Counted from the first letter of the stretch, positions 9,013 through 20,100 are shown. The stretch is 64,000 nt of DNA from Roseimaritima sediminicola (GCF_009618275.1 NZ_WIAD01000002.1:62001-126000), one strand, 5' to 3'. The notes: generated from the letters alone by a model not told the origin. Made by a program: numbers and translations.

Positions 9013-10203
9013 CTAACGCAGCGGGTCCGCTTCCGGCGATGCAGGGTTGCGGATCGAAAGCACCACCGAGGCGACGATGGTCAGCACGGTCAGCGGAATC
9101 ACGACGTATCCCAGCACCCACCCCAGTTGCTCGGCAATCGACGGGTGGGTCTGAGTAAAAATCAACAGCCCCGTGTAGGCCACATAGTAGGACAGCAACA
9201 GGATGCCTTCCCATCGCGTGATCAGTTGGCCGGTAAAGAAGATCGGCATGCAGACCGCGGCGACGGCGATCATCACCGGCAAATCAAAGGCGATCGCTTC
9301 GGCATCGACCGGGATGCCGCCGGGAGCGACCATGCTGGAGATTCCCAGCACGCAGCCGAGATTAAACAGGTTGCTGCCCACGACGTTCCCGACGGCGATA
9401 TCGCGTTGTCCGCGAATCGTCGCCACCACCGAAGTCACGATTTCTGGCAGAGATGTTCCCACCGCAACGATCGTCAACCCGATGATCAGTTCGCTGACCC
9501 CCAACCACGTGGCGACACTGACCGAGCCGGTCACCAACCACTTGGCTCCAAATCCCAGTCCGACCAGCCCCAAAGCGATCCAAACGAACTGCAGCGGCAG
9601 ACGCTCCGGCGGCGGCGGCGTGACCAGTGATTCATCCACCACAAACACCCCCACGCCTTCCGCTTCGGTGTCGGCCGACAGCTCCGCATCGGCGTCCGAC
9701 AGGTTCTTCTCGGCGGCCGTGGGAGCTGCTTCAGCAGCAGCCGCAGCCGGTTCCCTGCCGCGCCGCGCGTTGAAAAAACACAATCCCAAGTAGGCCACTA
9801 ACAGGGAAAACAACAGCGCACCATCACCGCGCGACAATACGCCGTCGCGGGCCAACACCCACGTCAACACCGACGCGCCGATCATCAGCGGCACGTCCAG
9901 GCGAATTAATTGGCTGGACACGACCAGCGGTGAAAACAATGCCGCCAAGCCCAACACGCACAACACGTTGAACACGTTGCTGCCGATCACATTGCCCACG
10001 GCTACGGCGACCGAATTGGCGTAGGCAGCTTGCAAGCTGACGCCCAGCTCGGGCGCACTGGTGCCGAAGGCCACGACGGTCAGGCCGATGACCAAGGGCG
10101 AAATCCGCATCGCCGCAGCGATCGCCGACGCACCACGGACCAGCAATTCGCCGCCGACGATCAGGGCCACCAGACCGAGTAAAATTTGAAAACTTGCCAA
10201 CAT
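9013..10203 (-). CDS. Na+/Ca2+ exchanger-type antiporter (CaCA family)
   Basis: A 396-residue membrane protein with two homologous halves of about five helices each. The duplicated alpha repeats are evident: GTSAPELGVSLQA with GNVIGSNVFN in the first half, GTSLPEIVTSVVA with GNVVGSNLFN in the second. These acidic/polar motifs coordinate Ca2+ and Na+ in the family. The halves are joined by a charged Ala/Glu-rich cytoplasmic loop of about 70 residues. I chose the ATG at 10201-10203 since the 13 residues before it are basic and sit outside the first helix. Its likely role is extrusion of calcium or a related divalent ion. Confidence 0.92.
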   Translation of the reverse strand: MLASFQILLGLVALIVGGELLVRGASAIAAAMRISPLVIGLTVVAFGTSAPELGVSLQAAYANSVAVAVGNVIGSNVFNVLCVLGLAALFSPLVVSSQLIRLDVPLMIGASVLTWVLARDGVLSRGDGALLFSLLVAYLGLCFFNARRGREPAAAAAEAAPTAAEKNLSDADAELSADTEAEGVGVFVVDESLVTPPPPERLPLQFVWIALGLVGLGFGAKWLVTGSVSVATWLGVSELIIGLTIVAVGTSLPEIVTSVVATIRGQRDIAVGNVVGSNLFNLGCVLGISSMVAPGGIPVDAEAIAFDLPVMIAVAAVCMPIFFTGQLITRWEGILLLSYYVAYTGLLIFTQTHPSIAEQLGWVLGYVVIPLTVLTIVASVVLSIRNPASPEADPLR

Positions 10204-10266
10204 ACGCGTTTTTCGTGCCCGACCTGGACACCATTCCATCAAGGAGAATTCGACCGGAAACCCGGT

Positions 10267-10294
10267 ACTCTAACATCCCGATCGGTCGGCACAA
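10267..10294 (-). promoter_or_regulatory. Candidate sigma-70-type promoter for the exchanger
   Basis: On the minus strand TTGTGC (10289-10294) and TAGAGT (10267-10272) are 16 bp apart, about 65 bp before the exchanger ATG. The -10 and the spacing equal those of the candidate csrA promoter near 30.2 kb. The match to consensus is modest. Confidence 0.3.
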
Positions 10295-10314
10295 CGGTGG
10301 ATCGAGCGACTGCG

Positions 10315-12432
10315 TCAGTCCAGCATGCGGCTGAACATACACAGATCGATCGCTTCGGCGACCGCTGCCTGCGGCCCCCAGCGCAGCCGATTGCTGCGTG
10401 CGTTCCCTTCGTCCAGCAGCCGCCCCAGGGGGCTCGCCAAACGGACGAAGCCCAGCCGCCGGGCATCATCGTACAGCCTCTGCCACGCGGCGACGTCGCC
10501 GTGTTCCAACCCCATCAGAACCGCATCGGCGAGGGCCTGCCGCAGCGCCTTGGTAAACGCTGTGATGGGGGACGTTTCGGCCCGCTCACTCGTCGGGTCC
10601 GTCGCCGGTTCGTGCGCGGCGTCTTGCCGCCGCCCCGTCCACGCCGAGACTGCCGTCCTCGTTCCGTCGGCGTCTTCGCAAATCACAGTCATCGGCTGGA
10701 CCTGCAATTGCCGGTGCCGCAGCGAAACGTGACCGAAGACAAACCGTACCGCGGCCCCCTGACGCCCCAGCACCTCCGACAAGGCACTGAAGGCGACGGC
10801 GCCGCGGTGATGATACGGATGGACCAATCGCGCCGTCTGGCCATCGGCGTCCCGCAGCGTGGCGACCAGCCGTTGGTGGACCTCATCAAACCCCACATCC
10901 GCCGCCCCCGCCGTGCTTAAGACCTGCAGGTTCTGGGTGTGGCGACGCGGTAGTAGCCAATCCGGAGGAAGCACCTGCAGGCGTTCGATCGCTTGCCGGA
11001 AGGATTCCAGCAGCAGGGGCGGGGCGAGGTTCTCCCAACGAAACGATTGAGGATTCACCGTCATCCTGCTGGGCCCCCGCGGCAACACCAGCTCGTCGGC
11101 CGGAGTGCGTTTGCCCGCGGCCAGCAGCAACTGGCCATGGGCGGCGGATTCCAGTGAAACGCCGCGCTGCAGCTGCACGCCGGCCAGGTCGGAAAACGAT
11201 TTCGGCGTCGGAGCCTGCTGTGGATCGGTGTCGGTGAACCCTCGCTTCAGCGCAGCCACGGCACCGGTATCAGTGTTTTGAAAATAGGCCAGGATCGAAG
11301 TGTGTCGCTTGCCGGGAACCACGCCCAAGCCCAGACCGATCAACCGCGCGGCTTTGATCTCGACAGGTCGATCCGACTTGGTGCCGCGGATCAGCACCTG
11401 CGCCGCGGCCCCGGTATCGGCAAGGATCGCGCGCCGCCGCGCGGTCCACTCGCCGACGGTTCGTACCACCAGGGCCGGATCAAAGCGAGCGTTACTGTCG
11501 CGGTACTGCGTTTCCAGCAGGGCCAATTCGGCCAACAGGTCCGCCGGCCAAACCAGCCCTTGCCCACGCACCGCCCGCTCGGCACGCGCCAACCGCGACG
11601 GCCAACTTCGGTGCAGTCCGTCCAGACCATCGGTCAACAGTTCCGCCAATAATGCATCCGCAGCGTCCAGACAGGCCGCATCGACGGGCAGCGTTTGGGG
11701 TTGCAGTGAGAGCACGGCGGAGCGTTGTTCCGGCGGCAGCTGGCGAAATCCCCAAACGGCCATCGAGACCCAGCCCGCCAAGGCAACGTCGGCGCAGTCG
11801 GCCCGAGCGTAGCGGACGTCTTCGGGCACGGGAAACCGCACGGTGCAGGATTCATGTAAAAAGCGCGCGGTGGGCTTCGGCCCGCGGCTCAGTTCCACCA
11901 ACACGCCTTGCTTGAAGATCCGGCGAGCTTTGTTGACGGCGGCTTTGCCAAAACAGGCCACCAGTGCTTCGTCGTCGATTTGCCCCGGATCCCAAACACG
12001 GCCGAGCGATCCCGGCTCGCTTGTCTCGCGGCTGTTGGCCGGCGTCGCCGCCGGCGTCTCGGCGGGCATCGGTAGGGGGTGCTCTGCCCCGGCAGGTTTC
12101 CCGCCCGCCGAGGGCGGCCCCGCAGGAGCCAACGGCGGCTCGGGGTCAGCGGCCGGGGGCGTCAGTCGCTGGTAAGCCAACACCGAACGGATCACGTGGC
12201 GGCTGATCCCCGAGGTGCCGCTGCTGCACTGAGCTTCGTGGATCGTTTGTCCGGCGGGAAACACGCACACCGTTTGATCGGACCAACGCACCGTCAAGGT
12301 TTCTCCGTCCAGCGTCAGCTCGCAGGTCAGTTTGCCGGTTTCCAGCTCGCGCCGCGCACGTTTGACGGTTCCCCGGTTGGTGGTCGCCGCCAGGTCGTCA
12401 TCGGAGAGGGCCAGCAGATCGTGACGCGTCAT
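10315..12432 (-). CDS. SWIM-like protein (fifth gene of the MoxR/VWA operon, YehQ-like)
   Basis: A 705-residue protein occupying the place of the SWIM zinc-finger gene (yehQ) in the related E. coli locus. Residues ~20-90 have the SWIM layout (an RARRELETGKL helix, a beta hairpin ending in CVFP, then AQCSSG and SRHVIRSVLAYQ). The CxC pair reads C-S-S and the Cys of CxH is Ser, so zinc binding looks lost. Residues ~165-232 repeat the same pattern (NKARRIFKQG, CTVRFP, ADCADVALAGW), again without a full ligand set. The rest is helical and unassigned. The start at 12432 lies 4 bp after the VWA stop. It is the last gene of the operon. Confidence 0.75.
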   Translation of the reverse strand: MTRHDLLALSDDDLAATTNRGTVKRARRELETGKLTCELTLDGETLTVRWSDQTVCVFPAGQTIHEAQCSSGTSGISRHVIRSVLAYQRLTPPAADPEPPLAPAGPPSAGGKPAGAEHPLPMPAETPAATPANSRETSEPGSLGRVWDPGQIDDEALVACFGKAAVNKARRIFKQGVLVELSRGPKPTARFLHESCTVRFPVPEDVRYARADCADVALAGWVSMAVWGFRQLPPEQRSAVLSLQPQTLPVDAACLDAADALLAELLTDGLDGLHRSWPSRLARAERAVRGQGLVWPADLLAELALLETQYRDSNARFDPALVVRTVGEWTARRRAILADTGAAAQVLIRGTKSDRPVEIKAARLIGLGLGVVPGKRHTSILAYFQNTDTGAVAALKRGFTDTDPQQAPTPKSFSDLAGVQLQRGVSLESAAHGQLLLAAGKRTPADELVLPRGPSRMTVNPQSFRWENLAPPLLLESFRQAIERLQVLPPDWLLPRRHTQNLQVLSTAGAADVGFDEVHQRLVATLRDADGQTARLVHPYHHRGAVAFSALSEVLGRQGAAVRFVFGHVSLRHRQLQVQPMTVICEDADGTRTAVSAWTGRRQDAAHEPATDPTSERAETSPITAFTKALRQALADAVLMGLEHGDVAAWQRLYDDARRLGFVRLASPLGRLLDEGNARSNRLRWGPQAAVAEAIDLCMFSRMLD

Positions 12433-12436
12433 GGAT

Positions 12437-13633
12437 TCACCGCCGGATCCTTTCGGCAACCCAGGTGGCCAGTTCCCCCGGCGTCATCGCGGCGACGTGC
12501 CAGCCGATTTTGACCAGCTGGGCCGCGACCTGCTCGTCGTAGGTCGGGTCCGCGCGTTGATCCAGCGCGGCCAAGCCCAAACAGGTCACGCCACTTTCGA
12601 CCAATTTACGAGCGGACGTGTACAGCTGCGTCGTCGAGCCGCCTTCGTAAAAATCGGTGATCACCGCGAGAATCGTCCGGCGCGGATTCTCGACCAATGT
12701 GGAGGCGTACTGGACGGCCTGGCCGATGTCCGTGCCGCCGCCCAGCTGGACCTTCATCAATGTCTCGACCGGGTCCACCACACGGTCGGTCAAGTCCACG
12801 ACCGAGGTATCGAAGATGCACAGATGCACCTTCATCATTCGCATGCTGTAGAACACGGCCGCGGTCACCGCCGAGTGGATCACGCTGTCCATCATGCTGC
12901 CCGACTCGTCGACCAGGATGATCATCTGCCAACGGTCGACCCGTCGCTGTACGCGAGAAAAGAAGTACGGCGTCTGCACGGTCACTCGCCGCGAGTGCGG
13001 GTCGTAGTGTTTTAAATTGCGTCGCAGCGTGGTGGCGACGTCAAAGTTCTTGGCGATCTTGAGGAACGATCGATGTCGGCGATCGACCGAACCCTGAAAG
13101 GCGCTGCGAACCTCCTGGGCCATCTGCCGCATCAATTCCTCGACAGCTTGGGCGACCAGGTGCCGGGCGGCTTTCAACACTTCCTGGTTCATCAGGTGCT
13201 TGGTTCGCAGGACCGCCTTCAACAGCGTTTGATTCGGTTGCGCCCGCGCAAGCACCTCGGGATTGGTAACCATCTCGTCGATCTCGTACCGCTCCAGCGC
13301 ATCGCGCTCCATGCGTTCGATCGTGCGTTTGGGAAACAAATCGTGGATTTGGTTGATCCAGTCGGGAATCGTCAAGGCACTGGGGTCCAGGCTGCCACTG
13401 CCGCCTTGCGATGGCAGACGGACGTTACGCCCCTGGCCATATTCACGGTCGTACAAAAACGCCAAGCAGTCTTCTTGCTGCTGGCCGCGAGCGTCCAGCG
13501 GTCCGCACAGCTGTTCGCTACCGGGCCCCATCACCAGCCGCCATCGCGATTGGCGGCGCGAGGGGTCTTGGGCAGAGGCTCTGTCGGCTGGCTCGCTCGG
13601 GTCGGGGCCGGCTGGCGGCTGGGGATCCGTCAT
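12437..13633 (-). CDS. VWA-domain protein with intact MIDAS (YehP-like)
   Basis: A 398-residue protein with an unstructured Pro-rich start, a helical middle region (~95-200) and a C-terminal von Willebrand A domain. The metal-ion-dependent adhesion site is complete: DESGS (242-246), Thr301 in GGGTD and Asp327 in VITDFYEGG. VWA proteins of this type work with MoxR AAA+ ATPases, probably as substrate-binding or metal-dependent adaptors. The start ATG overlaps the stop of the DUF5682 gene (ATGA), implying coupled translation. The upstream extension of the open frame to about 14.2 kb is antisense-like noise inside the neighbouring gene. Confidence 0.9.
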   Translation of the reverse strand: MTDPQPPAGPDPSEPADRASAQDPSRRQSRWRLVMGPGSEQLCGPLDARGQQQEDCLAFLYDREYGQGRNVRLPSQGGSGSLDPSALTIPDWINQIHDLFPKRTIERMERDALERYEIDEMVTNPEVLARAQPNQTLLKAVLRTKHLMNQEVLKAARHLVAQAVEELMRQMAQEVRSAFQGSVDRRHRSFLKIAKNFDVATTLRRNLKHYDPHSRRVTVQTPYFFSRVQRRVDRWQMIILVDESGSMMDSVIHSAVTAAVFYSMRMMKVHLCIFDTSVVDLTDRVVDPVETLMKVQLGGGTDIGQAVQYASTLVENPRRTILAVITDFYEGGSTTQLYTSARKLVESGVTCLGLAALDQRADPTYDEQVAAQLVKIGWHVAAMTPGELATWVAERIRR

Positions 13634-15978
13634 CGCTGGCGCTCCAGTCCGTATCGCTTGACGGCTTCGAACAAACGTTCCTCGATTGCAACCGCCTCCT
13701 GGACCGTCTCGGCATCCGCCGTCGCCAGGGCAGCCGAGGGTTTCAGGTGCGGCTGCAGCGACTGAAACAAGGTCGAAAGCATGTGATGTTTCTCTCGGGG
13801 TGTGAACGAGGTGAACGCCAGTCGCAGGGAGGGCAGGGCGGCCTGAAAATCGTCTGCGGCATAGTCCAACAACAGTTGATCGATGGCCCGCAGCAGCTCG
13901 GGCTGGCGCTGGACCTGTTCGCGAGCGACCGCGAACAAACCGGCCAGGAAATCTCCCAGTTGTTCGGGATCGGAAAAAAACAACAGGTCTTCCAGCACAC
14001 TCTCGGTCGTCGCTTGGCCCAACGACCACAGCATCCCGGCGGCCGCTCCCCGCAGCAGCGGCGGTTTGTGTGCATCGGACTGAACCCGCCGGATCACGTC
14101 GCCGATCTCTTCGGCCGTCCAGTCGAGCACGTCCGGCAAGCGGCGGAACGTTTCCCGCATCGTCCGCATCCCCCGCAACAAGGACCGCGGATCGGAGACC
14201 GGGCGGCCGTGCGATTCGCACAGGGCCAGCGACCGAGAAAACGTTTCTCGCACCAACGTCCGCAACGCTTCCAGACGCTGCGTCCCCAGCGCCTCGTCAA
14301 AGCAGTACAGAAACAACAGGTGTTCCAGACACGACGTGGCCCCCACGAACCGCGGTTCGGAGTGAATCAATCGCTCCAGCGACTCCAGCAACGACTGCGA
14401 TAATGTCTCGACGCCGGCCTGGGCCGCAAGGATCAACAGTTCGGCGGCCGCAGTGGCGTCGCGTTCGGTCTGTGCGGCCTGCTGCGTCAGACAAGCCGCC
14501 GCGGCGGTGCTCAGCCGAGTGCCATAGCGCGACGCTTCGATACAGCTGGCCTCGAACTCGGGACTCCAGCGCAGCTGCCACAATTCCCAAAGCCGGTCCA
14601 GGTTGTCGCGTTGGGAAAAATCGGTTCCCCCGCGACGCGAAAAACCGCGGATCTCTAGAATCCGCAAGCGGTGCAGCAAGCGACTCTGCTTTCGACCTTC
14701 TGGGTCAGTCAAATCCAGTTCGATCTGACGACCGCGCTGATCCGGCCGGAGACCGAACGTCTCCAGTTGATCCTGGATGTCTCGGACCAGCGGTGGCAGG
14801 CGTGTGCCCTGGGCCAGGCGACCGCGACGCTCCCCCCGCAACACCTCGTGCACTGCATCGATAAAGGGCGAAGCGCAGCCGTATTCCAGTTCGTCCTTGA
14901 TCAAGCAACTGGTCACCGCGTCCAGCAGATCGCGCCGCCATACGTGGGGTCGGCCGCGCAGGGCGGCAATCGCCTGGGCCGACGTTTCCACGGCGATCAG
15001 ATCGGCGGTGCTGAGCGTTTGTTTGCGTCCTCGAAGGGCGTCGACCAAGCGCGACAACAGTGGCTGGTGGTCGAAGGTTCGCCGGTCCCGTCGCTGCCGC
15101 CACGCGTACTCGTAGAAGCCGGGACTGGGCATGCCCGCGTCGTAGCCGGTCAGGTTATCAAGTCGTTGGTAGGAGTACGTGGTCAGCGCGATCCCCCGCT
15201 GGGCGATACGGCGGGCTCCGTTTTCTTGGGCGTCGTCGGTGCTGCCGGGACAGTCCAGTCCGCTCAACCGCGCCGCCAGAGCACCGCTGTGGAATCCGCC
15301 GGTCACGACCACTAACGGACCTTCAAAGCGGGCCTGGGACGCACGGATTTCGGCGGCCATGAAGGCTTCGCGCTGCCGGTCGCTGAGGCTGATCGGTTGC
15401 TCCCACACGCGGATGTTCAAACACAGCGAATGGACGCGGTGCAGGTAGTCCCGACGGGACAAGCCCAGTTGCGATTCGATCAGGCGGTCCCAGAGATCAT
15501 CGAAATCTTCCACCTGCAATCGCTCGCACAGTGCCTGCACATAGCGACCGCGACGAAGTTCCGCATCGGCATAGCGATGCGTGGTCCGCTCGTGTTCAAA
15601 ACTCTCCGCCCAGGGCAGGTCGATAAAGCGAACCGCCGCCCCACAGCTGCGAGCGGCCTGGATGGCAACCCATTCCGGCGAGTACTCGCAGAAGGGGTAG
15701 TACACGCCGTGGTGGGTGGCCGTCTGGGACTGGTTCTCGACCAGCTGGAAGTAGCTGTAGATCGCGATCGGCAGTTCGTGTTCCAGCGACAACTCGTTGA
15801 TCGAATCGTTAAAGTCGCTGGGGCCTTCGATCAGGACGGCGCCCGGTTTCAGTTCCTCGATCAACTGGCTGAGCAGGTCGGCGCTGGCAGGACTGTGATG
15901 CCGGACGGGATAGAACACCACGTCCGCCTGATCATCGCACAACCGCCGCTGCAGGGCATCCATTTGATGCTCGTCCAT
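13630..15978 (-). CDS. DUF5682-family protein (YehM-like)
   Basis: A 782-residue protein with the hallmarks of DUF5682: RHHSPAS near residue 26, IEGPSD soon after, EYSPEWVAI, RFIDLPWAE and GGFHSGAL. The spread of conserved His, Glu and Asp residues recalls the EreA/ChaN/TraB-type hydrolase fold, a remote comparison from memory that needs a profile search. The C-terminal half is a helical, repeat-like region. It starts at an ATG overlapping the TGA of the AAA+ gene by one base and overlaps the VWA gene by four. Neighbours suggest it is the client or effector of the MoxR/VWA pair. Confidence 0.82.
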   Translation of the reverse strand: MDEHQMDALQRRLCDDQADVVFYPVRHHSPASADLLSQLIEELKPGAVLIEGPSDFNDSINELSLEHELPIAIYSYFQLVENQSQTATHHGVYYPFCEYSPEWVAIQAARSCGAAVRFIDLPWAESFEHERTTHRYADAELRRGRYVQALCERLQVEDFDDLWDRLIESQLGLSRRDYLHRVHSLCLNIRVWEQPISLSDRQREAFMAAEIRASQARFEGPLVVVTGGFHSGALAARLSGLDCPGSTDDAQENGARRIAQRGIALTTYSYQRLDNLTGYDAGMPSPGFYEYAWRQRRDRRTFDHQPLLSRLVDALRGRKQTLSTADLIAVETSAQAIAALRGRPHVWRRDLLDAVTSCLIKDELEYGCASPFIDAVHEVLRGERRGRLAQGTRLPPLVRDIQDQLETFGLRPDQRGRQIELDLTDPEGRKQSRLLHRLRILEIRGFSRRGGTDFSQRDNLDRLWELWQLRWSPEFEASCIEASRYGTRLSTAAAACLTQQAAQTERDATAAAELLILAAQAGVETLSQSLLESLERLIHSEPRFVGATSCLEHLLFLYCFDEALGTQRLEALRTLVRETFSRSLALCESHGRPVSDPRSLLRGMRTMRETFRRLPDVLDWTAEEIGDVIRRVQSDAHKPPLLRGAAAGMLWSLGQATTESVLEDLLFFSDPEQLGDFLAGLFAVAREQVQRQPELLRAIDQLLLDYAADDFQAALPSLRLAFTSFTPREKHHMLSTLFQSLQPHLKPSAALATADAETVQEAVAIEERLFEAVKRYGLERQR

Positions 15979-17108
15979 CAGATCAACTCGTCGCGGGCAT
16001 CGTAGAACGCTTGCCACGGTTCAGTCTTGCGTTTTTTGATCACGTGGTCGAAGTAATGCCGGACCGTTTTCAGATCGTCCGGATTGTCTTTCAGCACACT
16101 GCCGACCAGATGCCGCACCAAATGAAGCGGTTGGACCTGGCCATCGCTGTAGTAATAGGCGTGCACGCCGGCGGCGTAACCGGTGGCCACCGCTTCGGCC
16201 GTGCTGAGCACCGTAGACGGGGTTTCGATGCCTTTGCCATCGACCGTCTTTCCCTGGCGCAGTTCGCGGAACGTGGTCACCAACAATTCGGTCAATTCCG
16301 GATCGATGGTCACGGGCACCTGCGACCGGCTGAGATTGCGATTGGTTTCGCGTTGGACCAGCTGCAGTTCTTCCTGGATGTCGGCGATCGGGTGGACGGT
16401 TTCGAAATTAAAGCGGCGTTTCAGCGCGGCGCTCATTTCGTTGACGCCTCGGTCGCGAGTATTGGCCGTGGCAATGACGTTGAATCCGTTGCTGGCGTAC
16501 AGCGACCGCTGGGCTTCGGGCAATTCGGCTACGGCCATCACCCGGTCGCTCAGCACCGACAGCAGGACGTCTTGAATCTCCAAAGCACAACGTGTGATCT
16601 CTTCAAAGCGCACCAGTTTTCCGTGCTTCATTCCCAGGTACAGCGGGGCGGGAACCAACGCGTTCTCGCTGGGCCCTTCCGATACCAACAGGGCGTAATT
16701 CCACGAGTAGCGGATATTGTCCTCGGTCGTCCCGGCGCTTCCCTGGATCGTCAGGGTGGAATCGCCGCTGATCGCGGCCGTCAGCAATTCGCTCAGGTAA
16801 CTCTTGGCCGTTCCCGGTTCGCCGATCAACATCAGGCCGCGATTGGTGGCCAGGGAAACGATGCACCGTTCCAAGAAGGCTCGGCGGCCCACGAACTTTG
16901 CCGGTCGATCCTCGCTCGGGTCGCCCAGCACGAATTTCAAAACGGCCCGGGGAGACAATTTCCAGCCGGGCGGCTTGGGATCCTTGGCCGACGCTTTAGC
17001 CAGCGCCCGCAGTTCGTCGGCGAACAGGATTTCCGCTGGCGGCCGCTGCAATGTTTGCGGGTCGCCGTTTGAGGAAGCCGACTTGGTTCGCGTGCGTTTC
17101 TTTGCCAT
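15978..17108 (-). CDS. MoxR-type AAA+ ATPase (YehL-like)
   Basis: A 376-residue AAA+ protein. Walker A is GEPGTAKS (96-103). Walker B is LVRFEE (165-170), with Glu where the metal-binding Asp is usual. Sensor 1 is the Asn of ATANTRDRG, followed by the arginine-finger-like LKRRFNFE. MoxR ATPases form hexamers that act as chaperones, remodelling or activating partner proteins together with VWA proteins. The basic N-terminus (KKRTRTK) is probably disordered. The ATG lies 2 bp after the DUF4132 stop, and the last base of its stop region overlaps the DUF5682 start. Confidence 0.9.
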   Translation of the reverse strand: MAKKRTRTKSASSNGDPQTLQRPPAEILFADELRALAKASAKDPKPPGWKLSPRAVLKFVLGDPSEDRPAKFVGRRAFLERCIVSLATNRGLMLIGEPGTAKSYLSELLTAAISGDSTLTIQGSAGTTEDNIRYSWNYALLVSEGPSENALVPAPLYLGMKHGKLVRFEEITRCALEIQDVLLSVLSDRVMAVAELPEAQRSLYASNGFNVIATANTRDRGVNEMSAALKRRFNFETVHPIADIQEELQLVQRETNRNLSRSQVPVTIDPELTELLVTTFRELRQGKTVDGKGIETPSTVLSTAEAVATGYAAGVHAYYYSDGQVQPLHLVRHLVGSVLKDNPDDLKTVRHYFDHVIKKRKTEPWQAFYDARDELI

Positions 17109-17110
17109 CG

Positions 17111-20100
17111 CTACTTGGCCTTGGATTTGATGATTTGCAGGTCGGCGATCACTTCGCTGATCACGATCGCCGGCACATCGCCCAGCTTCATCGTCTTCTT
17201 GCTGCCCCAGCCATAGCCCGAGGGGCCGCGCATGCCCTGGCAGAAGTGAATGCTCTCGGTGGACAGCATCTCGTCGGGATCGATGTAGCCCATTCCGACC
17301 ACGCCGTCGTAATGCACGACTGCGGTGACATCGGCCGAGGGAAACTGCTTGGAGTGTTCGTCAAAGCAGCCGGCGTCCATGGCTTCACCACGCACCCAGC
17401 CGAGTTTCTCCAGCGTAAAGACCATCGTCGGAGCGGCCAGTTTTAAGCCGTGAAAGCGTTCCAGTTCCTTGCTCCTCGGCTCGCCGTTTTCCAGTTCGTA
17501 GATATCGCGGCCCAGCTGTGGAAACGGCGCGATGATTTCGTAATCGCTCAGTACCTCACCCCACGCGCTTCGCTCCTTGGCTGTCATGTCCAGCGGATGG
17601 ACGACGCCAACTTGGCGAACATCGTCCAAGGTCGCCTGCTCGTCCTCGACGTCGGCGTAATCCCGTTCTTCGGTCACGCGAAACAATCGCTTGCGTTTGC
17701 CCTTTGCGTCGTAGCCGGCCCAAATTAATTTCTGGACCAAGTGCGTCATCAGGGGGTGTCGCACCAGCAGGCTTTCAAAGTCTGCGACCGCCCAGCGGCG
17801 GCCGGTGACCATCGCTTGTTCCAGCCTGGCGGCCTGCAAGGTGGCGACATCCTTGATCTGTTTTTTGATCAGTTTCCATTCGCTGAGCGATTGCTCTGCG
17901 ACATTGGCGTCGTCTTTGACACCCGGCTTGGGCATGTTGGGACGCACCTTGCCGGCTTCGTCCCGCACCATCGGTTTCAGGTCGCCACCGAGCACGAACC
18001 AGAACGAGCGAGGACCGAAAGAAAACTCGCGGCGTCCGGTTTCATCCAGACCGCAATCGGGGATCACACGGTCTTCCAGCTCGGCCCGCGTCATCCCTTT
18101 CTCCTCGGCGATCTGTTCGACGAAAGCCGCCGCTTTGGATTTCAATCCTTTGAACTTCAGTTTCTGGGCGATACCGGATAACTGCATCAACGCCACGCTA
18201 CTGCCCACCGCCCGCAGGCACTCCAGCCCGAACACGGCCCGCGCGTGTTGGCTTTCTCCCGGCCACGCCCGAACCAGCGGAGTTAATTTCAGGACGCAGC
18301 CGTCGTCGCCCAGATGACCGATGGCTCCCATGGCCCACTTATGTTTGGCGGCCGCACCATCCTCCTGCCAGTACCGGAACAACTGCCAGGCGAACGCATC
18401 TCGCGACGCCTTGTCGGCGTGCTGCCGGAGCGTCTGAAGCAACGGATGCCGTTCGGTGATCGGTGTCGTGGCCAACACCGAAAGCACGGTTTGGATTTGC
18501 TGGTCGTCCAGCCTCTTCTCGCCGACCACCAGAGGCGGCAGGCTTGCCGCGTCCGCCCAGGCGGGCAACCGGGGCGGTTTGGCGATGGCAACCTCGGCCA
18601 GCGCGTCCTTCAACCACCGCGGTGTCGACCGCGTGGTGAACGCTTCGTAGACTTTTTCTTCGTGCTCGATCACCTCGCGTTGCACCTGAGCGACGCCCGG
18701 CGCCGACTCTCCGGCTTCTTTCAGCGCTTTGACGATCACGGCTTGCTGTCCGTTGCGTTTGACCCCACGCAGGTATTCAATGGCCGCCTCGCCCAGTTTG
18801 CCCTTGTTTGCCGCCGTCGGGATCAAGCCGGCGACGGCGTTTCCCACTTGATGATTCAACCAATCTCGAGCCGGCGCCGGCATCTTGGCTTCCAGACGGC
18901 AGCGGAGCAGCGGTTCGGCCGCTTCGGGTGCCCGCACCAGACAGAGCACTTCCAGCAATTCCAGACAATAGTCTTTGTTGGATTGTGCGCAGACCTCGCT
19001 GGCTAGAACGTCCAGGGCGGAATACTCCGTACACGCCAGAAAGCCTCGAGCCTCTTGGGCGCTGTTCAGGCGGATCTTCAATCGTCGCCATTCCGCCTCC
19101 ACCGTGGCCGCGTCGGACAAACCGAACAGCAACATCTGCGGCCGCAGGTAGTGATCGATCCACCCTTCATGTTGACTGAGATGATTGTCGGGCCACGCCG
19201 ACACCACCGCGTAGACCTCTTTGTGCATCCCCAGGATTGCGGCCACGTAGTGTTCGGCCGGGTAGGTGCCGTAGGCATCGGTGACTTCGGCGGCGGGGTC
19301 AAAAGTTTTGCGAACGCGTTTGCGGAGCGTGGTGATTTGCGACTTGGACAGATAAGGCAGCACGTAATCGCGAAAACCTTCGGACAGGGCCAACGTGACC
19401 TCGCCGCGCGAGATGTACTTTTTGGCATCCTCCGGACACGGCGTCAGCGCGATTTCCAAGCATTGCTCCGGAGTGAACAGGGCGGCCAGCGGCCCCATGA
19501 TCGCGGCGGAGACGCCCCGGGACGTTTTAAAAACCCGCTTGCGAATCGTTTCGAAATCGACCTCGCCATCGCATTTACAGCCCTTCCTGGTTTTGGCCGC
19601 GTATGCCGCCACGGCCTTCTTGCCGGCCAAGCGGCCGGGAGCCCCGATCATGGCTTCCAAGTACAACTGGGCTTCCGGAGCCGGCAGGTGCGGCCCCAGC
19701 GGCAGACTTTCATACGACAATTCCCAGCCGTATTGCTTGGTTTTCAGGGTCGCCAGTTTCTTCTCCGCCGCGTCCAAATCGGCTTCGCGAGGGCCGGGTT
19801 GGGGCAGGGGTTTTCGTTCGCGAAAACTGGCCATCGACCAGTCGGTCGGGGCGAGGTCGATCTCGTGCGTGACGTTTAATTCGGGCTGGGTCAGAACGCC
19901 GGCATCGTCCACCGCCACCGCCACCGGCTCGGCTGCGGACTCGGCCGCGGCCGCGGCCGTCTTCTTTTTGATCGTCTTATTGGTCGCGGTTTTCTTGGCC
20001 GCCGTCTTGCCAGCGCTTGCAGGAGCCGCGGCCGCACCGCCGCCGCCGCCGGCATCGACGTAGCCCTTTGCCATTTTTTGCTGGATCAGTTTTTCGAACG

